Shown piece after piece: positions 1 to 11,527 of a DNA stretch of 64,000 nucleotides. Under the pieces are notes generated by a model. The model saw only the letters and a list, made by a program, of their open reading frames with translations. It was not told the DNA's origin and did no database searches. The first letter of the stretch is position 1, and each line of letters starts with the position of its first letter. The translations under genes were made by a program, and so were the position numbers. Source of the stretch: Inonotus obliquus (Eukaryota > Basidiomycota > Agaricomycetes > Hymenochaetales > Hymenochaetaceae); the NCBI GenBank assembly GCA_032164295.1, contig JAJHTX010000011.1, forward strand, positions 1,488,001 through 1,552,000. The letters are read 5' to 3'.

Positions 1-3000
1 AAAGCAATCCGTCCATCGGTTCCCGATAGCTGCATTCGCGAAATCAATCTTGGTCGAAAATTCGCAGCTGAGAATGAGCGTGTTGCGAGGGCTCCAGAGT
101 GTCCGCCGAAGGTCAGGAGGAATCCATAACAGTAGGTCATAGTCGGAATCATCGATATCACTACCCTCAGCGCCTTCACTACCATCATCCGCACTCATGA
201 GTGTGGACTCTATCTCTTCCGTATAGCCAATGCAGCGCATCCATCCATCATTGCACAACTCCCAATCCGACACGTCCCCCTCACTAGATGAAACAGACTC
301 AGCAAGGTCACTATTTCCATGCTTTGCTAGGTCCGATACGTCCCAGACCCTAATCGTGCTATCCGAGGAACCTGAAACGAGTCTCGTACCACCGAGGGAC
401 AGTGCCAGGGAGGTTATGTAGCTCGAATGGCCTAGGAGCACGCAGATGGGCTGACCGCTCTTCACGTTCCACACTTGTATCGTGCTGTCGTCGGAGCCCG
501 AAGCAACATGCGACCCATCAGGCAAGAAAACAACAGAGTTAACACTACCCTTGTGTTCCTTGAAAGGATCATAGACGACTTGTTCAGTCCTTACGTCATG
601 GACGAGCACGGTTCCGTTTAACGAGCCAGAAGCAAGTAGCGTGCTGTCCGGTGAGAAGGAGACGCAGCATACAGAATCTGTGTGCCCTCTCAACGGTTCA
701 GAGTTCATCACCCAAGTACTGGTGTCCCAGACTATAACCCTTCCATCCATCGAACCCGATGCTAGTAGCTTGCCGTCGTGTGAATAAGCGAGTGACCTGA
801 CATTACCCGAGTGACCGGGCAGCGGACCAATACGCGCGTCCATCGCAACATCCCATACGCTGATCGTGCCATCCGAGGAGCCAGATACGACTTTGGTACC
901 ATCTGGAGATACCGCAATGCAAAGGATACCGCGTGCATTCCCCTCGATGGGATCAAGAACTAGTTCTCCTGTCGAGCCATCCCTTATCCAAATCGTTCCG
1001 TTCCATGAGGCCGAGATGAGTCGCGAACTGTCCGGGGTGAATGATACGCATCTGACCGATTCCAAATGTCCTACAAGAGGTCTGACCATCACATCGCCAC
1101 TCAGAGCGTCCCAAATTATAATCGAATCATCGTCGGATGCGGACGCAATGCGACCTCCATCGCCAGAGATTGAAACGGAATTGACTGGGCCTATATGCCT
1201 TTCTTGCTTCCGGGGAGTGACTGTGCCACTTATAGCATCCCAGACTCTCACAGTGCAGTCGTCTGAGCCTGAAACGATGTATTTTCCGTCATGAGAAAAC
1301 GCGACGCAATAGATGAGGCCACTGTGACCCTCCAAAGGACCTGAGACGATCTCTCCGCTGAGTGCATCCCAGACTATCATTGTTCTATCATCTGATCCGG
1401 AGACGATGCGGGTACCACAAGGCGAGTATCCAATAGACGTGACGGGGAGTGTGTGCCCTTCTAAAACAGAAACAGCACTTCCCACTTCCGAATCCCAAAT
1501 CGTCACTCCCACATCGGATCCCGAGACGACATGACTGCCATCAGGTGAGAATCCGACAGAGAAGACCTGAGACACGTTTACAAATGGTGCAAGAGCGAGT
1601 TCTCCGCTGTTCACGTTCCATACCCGCACCGTCTCGTCAAACGAGCCTGAGACGAGTCGAGTGCTGTCGGGAGAAAAGGCCAGTGATGTCACTCGAATTG
1701 TATGGCCGGTCAAATGCGATCGAATTCTTCCATCTGAGGCATCCCAGATAATGATTGTTTCGTCATCCGATCCCGAAGCGAACATCGTTCCATCTGGCGA
1801 GGTAGCAACTGCCCATACACTGTCAGAATGACCCTTGAGTGGACCGAGAACCACGCCGCCATTCTGAGCGCTCCAGACAGTCACAGTGCCGTCCTCGGTG
1901 CCTGACACGAGTCGCTCCCCATCACGGAAGAAACTGACAGACCAAACCATGTCCGAATGCTGGATACAAGATTGGAGTGTCTCTTCCCCACTGTCGAGAT
2001 CCCAAACTCGGACTGTCTTATCCCAAGAAGCCGAAGCGATGCGCCTTCCAACTGGTGAAATGGAGATCGAATTGACCCGATCAGAATGCCCCACTAGGAC
2101 CTTCAAGCACACCGCCGGTCGCTTAACACCTTTCCGCTCTATCCCAATTGCCGAGTGAAGGTGTTTCGAATAATGTGCCGAAACACTTGACTCGTCCTGC
2201 GAGAGTGGGATCATGGAGACGTAGATATGCGGAACGCTCTCCATGATGGGTAACGTGAATATACTTGCTAGCTTGCTGGCATTTTGCAAGAATGATGCTA
2301 CATCTGCGTCCAGTTCCTATCCGAGATTAGTGAAATGAACGCAGCCTCAAACGCCTGGCAACTCACCCCGACCCATGAAGCAACATCGAATAGTTCCCGG
2401 GTAGCAATGCGTCCAGACTGCTTCTTCAAGCTCAGAACCTCAAACCAAAACAAAAGCCGATGGTATACAAAGTGCGACAGCTCCTTGACACGGTCAGCAG
2501 AACAGTCGACATCGGTGAGGTGTTTTGACCAATAGAGGCATGCATATTCGAGGTGCGCCGGAATGCTAGAATCGACTCGGCCAGCCAGTCCTGGGTCATC
2601 ATCGTTGCGGGAGAAAGACGTCTGCACGTCGCATATGTTGAAACGAAGGAGGTCCTTCATGACGATAAAACATCTGTCGATAATGTGATGCTTCGCTGCA
2701 GAGGCATCGATGAACCACGGATCCCCTCCGTGCCCGGGTGACATCAGGTAGTCTGCAAAAGACGCATGAAGAAGGCTGACGGGACCCCCTGGAACAAATG
2801 AGAGAACACTACGAAGCCTTGACAAGACGAGGTGGGACGATTCCTGAGGCGGGAAGTTAAGAAGTCCGTCTATTACCTGACTCGTGAGCGGAGCCTTGCT
2901 GAGAAGGAGCAGCGACACTACTTTCACGAAGCGCTCTCTCGACCTTTTATTCTGCCAGTCGATTCCCGAGCCTCGGAGCACGGCCGAGTACAGTTGCTCA

Positions 3001-5243
3001 AGACCGAATCCAGCGAGCAATTGTGAATCTGTTATAAGGCAGTCGAGTTGATAGAATGGATTGTCGCTGTTCTTCACCATCTTCACTGCAGTCGACCCCC
3101 ATATAAACAGACCGCCCGCCGCCTTGCTGAGTAAGGTCATATTCTCATCCCACGGCCATCCAGATGGGACTCCCACAACCTCTCTGACTGCAGCGCACAT
3201 CTCCTTGCGAATGTAAGCATGAACGTCCTCCCGGCTCGTTGGAGAGCTGTAATCCAGCTCTATTGCAGCGACATTATTCGGCTTGCTGGATAGGAACTTG
3301 TCAATATCATGTTCCCGGCGACTAGTAAACATGAACCGGAAGACATTGGGCAATTTTGGTAGTTCCTTCTCAACTAGGTCCATCAGGCTACGTCGTGATT
3401 CGGGGGTGCCACATTCATCTAATCCATCGAGCGCAATCAAGATAGGTCCTGATATCGACTCTGCAATACTGTGAAGTGGACTGAGAAGGAGCTTGTCGAA
3501 CTGTCGAGATGAAGATGCCGTGGAGATAGTGTTGTCCTTGTCGGTCTCAGAGAGGATGGCTGATTCAATGGAAGGATCGAACATTGCAAGCTGATATGCA
3601 ATCGACCTGATAACGGATGATGGCTGACTCTTCTCTCTCTCGAAGAACATGAATGCACCGAGGCGAGACATGTCACGAAGGTGCTCAACGATGGTCGTAC
3701 TGATCGTGCTCTTGCCTGAACCTGCGACACCGTGAAGCCAAAGGAGATTCTGCTTCGTCTCCGAGAAGATCCAGTCGATAATCTGGCTCCTGACTTCCAC
3801 ACGAGTCTCAGGTAGACAGACAGGGCGATCGAATGTGTCGGACAGAGTGGGATTCAGCCGCTGGTTCAGCACTGGCAGAGTGTCAGTCACCTTGCACAGA
3901 AGTCAGAATAATCACGAACCGAGGCTGTCAACCCTTCGAGACGATCGCATAGACACGAAAGCTGTACCCAGATTCACACCAGACTCGATCCCCTGCTTCA
4001 AACTGCTTAGCGATCGTTCGAATTCGTCAGTTTTTTGAGTACTAGTCACATCCAGCATTCGTCCTGAAGATCATCCTTGGTATGAAAACACCAGCATGCA
4101 TGAATAACTTACTGAGGAATGAACGTTTCACGTAATATTGGATAAACAGGCAACACTCGATCGTCTGCTTCAGGAGTGCTACGATCATTCGTTGAAGGCT
4201 GACAGCCTTACCCGGAATAGCCTGAACATCGCCGACGAAGGAGAACGCATCCACGATAGCATGTACAAGATCGATGACCCGCTTGTCGGTATCGTAAACA
4301 CTTTTGACAGCCTAACATAATATGCTTTAGTAATAGTAGAAACCGGTAGCTCAGCTAAACAACGCACCATGTACAAGCCCGATATAAGCTTCCATGCTAT
4401 AGTCAGGAACGGATGAATCTAGATTGCCTCAGTAACCAAATGAATGTCTGTAGTATTCTCGCAGCTCACTTCAGACAATTGGTCCATGACTTGTCGAATC
4501 ATATCAAACCTTTGAAGTAATTTCCCGACGGCGCGGTACAGGCCGCTCTGAGCGTTGATTTGTGCCGCTGAGTTGTCGATTGATTGGGTCACATCCGAGG
4601 CGCCTTCCAATCGCGCGATCTTGCTCCGCCGCATATATTCTGACGTCTTATCCATGCTGATTTCGGCGGTTTTCACACCATCGATGACGCTGAGTAGGAC
4701 GACAATGCGGCCTACGGGTGCCATCCCTTCGGTGTTTGGCGGGACCAGGTCAAGTGATACTGATTATACAGACGTGATGAGCAACGGTGAGATCAACAAC
4801 AAGTCAATTATTACCAGCTTCTCCACTAGCACATCTGCTTATCAGATCTGCAGGCAATATGTCTATGGCACCCACGCAAGGATTTGACGACCATGATGAG
4901 TAGTGCTTTACTTGAATATTGAACTCCGAAGTTTGGTCTACGGAATCGCAAGGGCTGTGTATTTGGAATTAGCGACCACATTTCGACCATGGAAATACTG
5001 AACACGGACAACACAAGAGGTTCGTCCCAGTTGGGAGAGGTGCTCTTCTTGATAATCGCTGTCCTTCTGGTCACATTTCCAAGCGTCGCGTCCACATATA
5101 GGTCCGGCACGTTGCTGTGTAGCAGGTGCCTCCACTGTAAGTCCTCAAGGCGTATCACTACAGTGAAAAACAATCACCATATATCCTGAAAGTGACAGTG
5201 GCAAGCGACGTGGCATACCTTGCAAACAGTAATGGGACGACAT
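1..5243 (-). CDS. C2-NACHT-WD40 NLR-type protein (left copy), 3' end just cut
   Basis: Predicted intracellular NLR of the kind linked to non-self recognition and heterokaryon incompatibility in fungi (family knowledge; the trigger is unknown). Exons on minus: 5219..5243, 4999..5157, 4815..4937, 4428..4759, 4113..4311, 3920..4063, 2367..3871, 1..2316; all phases close. Exons 2-3 encode a C2-like domain (PDLYVDATLG, SPNWDEPLVLS). Exons 4-6 encode a helical linker. The NACHT domain has Walker A GVAGSGKST near residue 375 and a Walker B-like segment ILIALDGLDECG. Exon 8 holds 14 WD40 repeats of about 126 bp, then the usual fungal NLR tail (LLLWIPPDLRR, then WSPRNTLIL), so the stop should lie within a few codons past the left edge. 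The intron after exon 4 has a GC donor (GAG/GCAATC). The ATG at 5243 was chosen because it lies about 50 bp below a TATA box and splices in frame. No break was seen. Confidence 0.9.
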
Positions 5244-5293
5244 CGTGGTCAGTATGCAAGAGGCTTCTCGTACCCTAAGCCCACGACCTCATT

Positions 5294-5301
5294 ATATACA
5301 A
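5294..5301 (-). promoter_or_regulatory. TATA box of the left NLR gene
   Basis: The minus strand reads TATATAAT about 50 bp upstream of the proposed ATG at 5243. The right NLR paralogue has TATATATA at the matching distance from its first ATG, which supports both as core promoters. This is read from sequence only. Confidence 0.5.
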
Positions 5302-5867
5302 TGAGCAAGAACCCGTGCAGGAGAAGCATGATGGAGTGATGGCCCAGTGCATGAAAGTAGGACGGCAGTGCCGTGAATCACGTCAATTTTTTTTTTTTTT
5401 GACGCGTCGTGCCCAAACAAACTTTGCCCAAAAAATCAACAAATCGATTTCTCAGTCCATACTGCACATTACAAAGTCATCGCGAGCGAGAAGTTCCCGT
5501 CCATGCGGAATATTCGAAAGATGAAAAATGCTTATTGTACGTATACGGCGAGCCTTTCTGGCAAGCCGATGATCCCATCAAAAAAGTCGAAGGTGCTGAA
5601 AGGTAGGCCGTGAAAAATATTGCATTCAGTCGAAGCGAAGCCTAGGTAAATATTACTACAATGTGATATAAGGTTCCGGTTCAAGGACGAGGAATCTAAT
5701 CTAGCAAAAGACAGGCAGAAGAAAAACCAGGACTGATTTGCAGTGCTACAGGTGATGATGACCACAGCTTAGAAATACCAAAGGATATAAACAAGAGAAG
5801 CCATTTACTATAAATTTTATAACAAGCGCACAACAACCATGACGGTAGGTGGTACAATATCCTCTTC
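5302..5867. other. Intergenic: NLR promoter side and FunK1 3' side
   Basis: No gene is supported. It holds a run of T residues near 5388-5400 and short A-rich runs toward 5520-5590. The short reading frames here have no domain or splice support. It separates the NLR 5' end from the FunK1 stop. Confidence 0.5.
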
Positions 5868-8685
5868 TCAGTGCGAAGTGTACTTTTCAACAGTCTGCCA
5901 TGATTTCTCATTCCTCTTGCGTATGTGGATTTGCCAGTCTTCAGCGCTGAAGCACTCCGGATACACCGACGTGAGATCTGAAATCTTGGCCACACTGGTA
6001 ATAAGAGGATGGAGGTAATCCTAAAGAAGGGACATATCAACGAATTGATAATAGGTCAATAGCGCAGCGTACATCACCGTCATCCTCGCCAGTCCCAGTC
6101 GCAATTCCAGTCTCATCGCCATCCCCTTGAGCGGTTAGTCCAATATTACGCCTTTTCTGAATCCGAGCATCGCGAATCAGCGCCGCGTCCGAACATTTCG
6201 GCACTGGCTCACTCACATTTGGTGGCAAATCGTCGCTATAGTCGCGTGGACGTTTCGGTGCCTTATTGGTCTGGTCACGTAGATATACTCAGAATGCGAT
6301 GACCACCGATGACTACAAACACTCACATATTCTCCAGACCATATCGACCTAGAACAGCTTGTTGCTTCGTTCCTGCGCATTTGATACCACGACATCACTC
6401 GAAGTGGAGCTCCCAGCTCGATGTGATCTCCAGATGTTCGAAGCCTCACAATTTCCTTCAAGAGCAATCTCTGCATGAAATCATGCAAATGAAATTCGTA
6501 CTGCTGTCCTCTCTCCGTCCCTTGGACATTATACCATGGAACCCGCAGATAGCGACTCATGATGTAGAGCATATCGTACGTCGGCTGCAGCCTCTCGTCC
6601 AAGCCCCAAAGACGGAGGCTCTTCGGATCACCAACTCGGGTACGTTCGTTTCCAGGTGTCTTCGCCCTCAGCAGTTCGAACAGTTTACCTCTGTCATCCC
6701 GCAGATCTTGAGGAGCCACTTTTCCCAAAGGACATGCTCGACAGAAGAAAAAGACGCAAAGCAGAAAGACAGACTCAGCGTCATGCACAGCTCCGTGCTT
6801 GAACGAATCTTCGGGTTCAGTGTCCGCGATCCATTTTATATTTTTCAGCTTCTCGTCATAGAACGTATCCCAGAAAGGACCTTCGTTTTCATACGCATAC
6901 ATCCTTACGGGTCGTCCTGATGGTAACAATTCGCTCAGTTTGACGTTATTGACGATACAATTTCGTTCATTCTCATTAAATCCGTACATATCCTCGCATC
7001 CGCTCGGACTGATGACGTCGTTAGCCATGAACCTTGGTGTACCCTAAGACAAATGAATCAGAACGGGTGATTGACGGTCGGTCACTCTTACTTACCGTCG
7101 CATGACTCAGCTCCAGAATGTTATCCTTGTCCTCGAGGTCAATTGCGTGGTCAAAATCAGCGAGTGCGATTCGCACACGATGCCTGACAAAAGGTAAGCG
7201 CTATGTCTTCTCTTCAGGGGCCTTTCAGGGACTACACACTTTGGTTCTTCCAGAATATCGGATATGAAACGATACTTGTGACGAATGTTCCGCTCGGAAG
7301 TGACATTGCCATCGTCGTTAACTTCATCCACAGTCTCCCATGTCTCGTCCTCTTCGCATAGCTCCGGAAGGATGATAAGGACATTACCCATACTTATATC
7401 CCGATGAATGACCTCCTTCTCATTAACTGTATACCGAAGAACTGCACGCGACAATATATTAGACAGTCGGAAGCGCGCACCCAACAAACTACGCACCCTC
7501 AAGCAAGTCATACATGGCTTCAAGGAATTCCAATACCGTCTTGCACGACAAAAGAGAATACCCAATCGTCTTGAGTGCAATAAGGTATCGCTGTTGCCCC
7601 TCCCCATCCTTGTCAAGTTCCTTTGAGAGTGATTCATCGATCTGGACGACACCTGGGACACCGCGGAGCTTCTTCAGAATGGCGTACTCCTTCCACGTCT
7701 CATTCTCCTTGTACCAAGAGTACTTGAAGATTCGCTTCTCGCGATTTTCCTTCCCGGCGGATGCCAGTGCGACGAAAGGTCTGCGTCCATTTCCTCTTCC
7801 AGAGTATATCTGGAGGAGGTTGAACCGCGACCCTGCGACTGTCGCCGAGTAGATCCCGACGGTTCGCTGATTCACCCTGACGATGCGCTCTACCCTGGGC
7901 ACCTCTTCACGTCGCGACAGTTTGGCTTCGGCCACAATCATGTCAAGATAAGCATAGAGCCGATGGACATACAACTTGTCAGTCCACTTCCACTCGTCCC
8001 ACTCAGTTTGACGGTGGTCAAGGCCAAGACAGACGAGCGTGAATGTCTTACGATTGAAACAAAGACCATAATGTACTGCCATCTCCGGTCTATGGTGCGA
8101 GTTCCTGGAAATGTGGCGAAGACATTGTCTATTGGGCATGGCGTCAAGTTTGACTTCAGCGACAGACTGAATCATGCGTGCGGGAGGGATTAGTTTCTTC
8201 CTATCGACCTCCTTTAGCTCGCCGTTGGCTATCTTGTGCGCTGTTTCTCGTCGGGCAAAGAAGCCAACCAAGTCGGGTTTCTGCACACTAGTACTGGTGT
8301 CCTCCATAAACTCCAGACTGGTTGTGCCGTTCTTGTTGACAAAAACAAGAACGTTCTCATCCTGGTCTGGCGAGAGATCCAGGCAAATGCGGGTCAATAT
8401 CCTCAATAGTGGGGAATACATGTTTGCCTCATCCTTGACTCTGACGATTTTGTTTCTTGCCGCATTAATCGCGACAGTAGATGCAGGCTCTATGTTCCGA
8501 TTCACCCAGTTGTCGTCAAGCACGCCCCGTACGTAATCATCCCCGTTGTCGCTCAGAAATTGACGGGGTTCATTGTCGCAAATGGCTATCTCCATAGAGT
8601 CCGTAAGTACCATAGAGAATCCTTGCCAAGCTGTTCGAATCGTCGATGAAGTTGGGCAACCGGGAGTTGGGCGCTGGATTTTCAT
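5868..8685 (-). CDS. FunK1-type fungal protein kinase
   Basis: Six exons on minus: 7497..8685, 7240..7441, 7096..7183, 6327..7043, 6073..6270, 5868..6020; phases close, giving about 848 aa. The protein has the FunK1 layout: a long N-terminal region (about 1-390), the catalytic loop HRDISMGN near residue 409, the metal-binding motif as DFD (LADFDHAI, about 473-475) instead of DFG, then GTPRFMAND as the activation segment. FunK1 kinases are greatly expanded in mushroom-forming fungi; substrates are unknown. The C-terminus has a low-complexity stretch rich in G, D and T, then a final exon starting DYLHPLITSVAKI. The ATG at 8685 opens exon 1 in frame. It lies beside the left NLR gene and is divergent from the DUF6533-like gene. 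No break was seen. Confidence 0.88.
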
Positions 8686-9234
8686 GCTTTTGATGATGTC
8701 ATCAGCACAGCCACGCTCTTATATAAGACGTAAAAATATTGGAAAAAAAATAACGATCTTTCACGCTACATAGTCCTTCAGCTACGTTTCGCCTTTGGTC
8801 GGCGGAATACACCCAGTCGCAGCTCGCAGCAAAGCAATCCGCAAGCAGCATTGTATTACATTGGTCTCCGGCTTCGATCCATTTCTGTTCGATCACCGAG
8901 TGATCAGGCACTGCGCCATCACCTAAGTTGAAAGCGGATCTCTGTGTAATCTCAGTAATTGTATAAACTTTGACGCGCCTTGCCTCACGTCTCAAGGGTC
9001 GATAGACTGGGGGAATATCACTGTCTTAGTCTTCCTCGAAGTTTGATTCCAGCTCTCACCCAACGTGGCAACGATTCGGCCCACCATCATACGGAGACTT
9101 TGCTGTGAAATCTGCTGGTTCCGTATATAGGATACTTGCTCGGAAACATTGCTACTGTTACTCTGACTTTTGCTTTCCGTCTCTCTGTCTCTCAACTATT
9201 GAACAACATCTAGCTCGGCTCCCACTAATCTTCT
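8686..9234. promoter_or_regulatory. Shared divergent promoter region (FunK1 / DUF6533-like gene)
   Basis: A 550-bp gap between two outward-facing start codons. A TATA-like tataag element near 8717-8725 sits close to the FunK1 ATG. A pyrimidine-rich tract (cttttgctttccgtctctct) precedes the plus-strand start near 9170-9195. No other gene is supported. Confidence 0.4.
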
Positions 9235-11398
9235 ATGGACGCTTCCTCCCTCCCCGAAATCCTCGCCTCCGGCCAACTGTACACCTTGATTGACAGCTTA
9301 CAGTCAACGAAATACCTCGCTGTGGCGTGTTTCTCGTTGTTGGTATACGACTATTGCCTTACGTTTGAACAAGAGGTTAGTTGCAGTCCGTCAATTTTAT
9401 TCGAACTGTTTGTATGGCAGGGCTGAGTAACGGTTTGATTTGGAACGTGCAGGTGAAGCTATTTTGGAGAGCGAGGCTTACTATCACGAGGGTATTCTTC
9501 TTCTTGGTGAGTATTCTGGCTGCTTTGGATTCTTTCGTTTATGCTATGGGCTAGAATCGATATCTGCCTCCCATAAATTCCTTGTGAGTCCAGTCTGTAC
9601 TCTATTTCGAAACGAGACTAAAATTCTAACCCTGGAACCTTGACTCCATTAGCTTCGTCCTAGCATGTGAGCTGTCTGAGACACTGTTGCACGTTCTGCT
9701 GCTTACCATTACGCAGGGTTCTTTCGTGAACTACCATCACAAGATGTGAGTCCTCCCTCGCCAACTATGACATGCACTCTTGATTTCTGACTCAATTTTA
9801 ATTAGTTGTCAGTTTCCCTAAGAATTACGGCAGTTGGACCAGCATACTCATCGGTTGCTTTTGCTTCTGATATAGTTGCTACAATACCATGGTCTCAACT
9901 GCATCGCTCACAGTCTTCGAATTGATAATCATGCAGGGTGTGTCGTTATTATCCTCGTAATATGACTGCTGTGTTCAGAACTAAGGATTACAACCTGATG
10001 CTCATTGGTCACATGCACCCGGATGCAAAGCTATCCTGGTCGCCCGGGTAGTCCATCTTTGGACGTGGAAACAAGCGGTCCAGCATGGTGTCATCGGGTT
10101 CTTTCTTTTTTGCGTCGTGGTGGTTTTGATTGTGTTTGGATTCGTGATGGAGGTGAGAGGTTTTCGACTTTATTATCCGACTCGGACCTGGAGTTGCTAA
10201 GAATAGTCTGTGCTGATTATGTTTTTTTTGAATGACTACGAACTGACCAGGATACCGATGCGATTGTCCTACCTTGTCAGTATATTCCTCACACCGCCAG
10301 GTATACTATCTGATGAGAGTGTCTTGTATTCAGTGCCGCTTCGAGGCTGCTTCGATATCATCACAGGCCCCAACGCTCTTTTATACTGGGGTACGTATTA
10401 CATGCATAGATTTGAAATTCGCTGAATAACTTTCCATGACACTGGCACCGACAGCAATGCTCGTGCCGACATTCGTTAAGCGAATTCATTATGATCCTCC
10501 GGTATCAGTCTTCACTGATGCATCTTTTCTTTGAACCTGGAACCCAGATTATGGAAAGTGAGTATCTCAAGGATCTGATAGATTGTAGATGAAATATTAA
10601 TTATGGTTGTCGTAGCTGTTCTCGTGGTCCTGACCGTGGTCCGCGTCGGACGTCCACTGAGAAAGGGTAATTACAAGAATGAAATCTTGAGATGTCTTAT
10701 GCGGGAGTGAGCTCGTCCAGTTTTGAGATTCTTCGATGGAAGTTGTGCTCACATGGTTCCCCTCATCATAGCGGATGCGTTTTCTACTTATGCGTCTGCG
10801 GTAGCTATCCGATTAGTGAAATCGAGTGTTCATGGCTGATGTATGTTGCCAGTTTGCGTTGGGTTTGGTGTCGTGGGCAGTGCAATGTGGGACCATCCGA
10901 GGGTATGAACAGGGCAGAACAATGGTCATAAACTGCTGCTGACTTCCCTTCATTTTTACTTACTACCATCAGGTTGCTTTTCCCGCCATATTCTCCGGGT
11001 GGGTGAACATCATCTCACGAGATACCTAGTCATCTGACCTTCACGCTTGATAATCAAGTTTCCTACCTATAATCCTTTCGATATGCGCTTCAAGGATACT
11101 GTTCAACCTACACGAACTTGCAGAAGAGCTCGTCGGCCAGCCTACTTTCGCATTGAACAACGTTGAGCTCGGTCGCCTCAACCTTCGAAAAGGTCCACGT
11201 CACGGCGAATTCATAGTCGACTTAGGAAGATTTTCCGACCCTCATTCTCCAACAGGTGAGTCAAGATGGTCGATGCAGAAAGGGACGGAGATGAAGCCGA
11301 TGGCTGTGAAGAGTGAACAAGATTGGTTGCCTTACATACAGAGGTTGTCGAGGTTCCAGCTTTCTGTTGGGAGTTTTAGAGATTCACGACATAATTAA
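9235..11398 (+). CDS. DUF6533-like multi-pass membrane protein
   Basis: A multi-exon gene. Exons I can place: 9235..9375, 9453..9506, 9555..9583, 9653..9666 (a 14-bp micro-exon) and 9717..9745, all phase-consistent. Later exons near 9870-9937, 10030-10155, 10250-10385 and 11150-11398 are clear by content but their edges are unresolved. The N-terminus LVYDYCLTFEQE followed by VKLFW matches the start of DUF6533, a family of fungal integral membrane proteins of unknown function. Further hydrophobic segments follow, including GFFLFCVVVVLIVFG. The C-terminal exon encodes a soluble tail starting near NNVELGRLNLRKG. The role is unknown; a receptor-like function is sometimes suggested for such proteins but nothing here proves it. 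It shares its promoter region with the FunK1 gene. Confidence 0.6.
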
Positions 11399-11527
11399 AT
11401 CATTCCTCACGAGCCTTTTCCATCGTAAGAAAGTTGAATGACCTGATGTAGTTGTACCAACCATTGTATTCCAAATCACTTTGCAAACAATCTGTATTCG
11501 ATTTTACTCCTAGTGTACCGAACCGAC

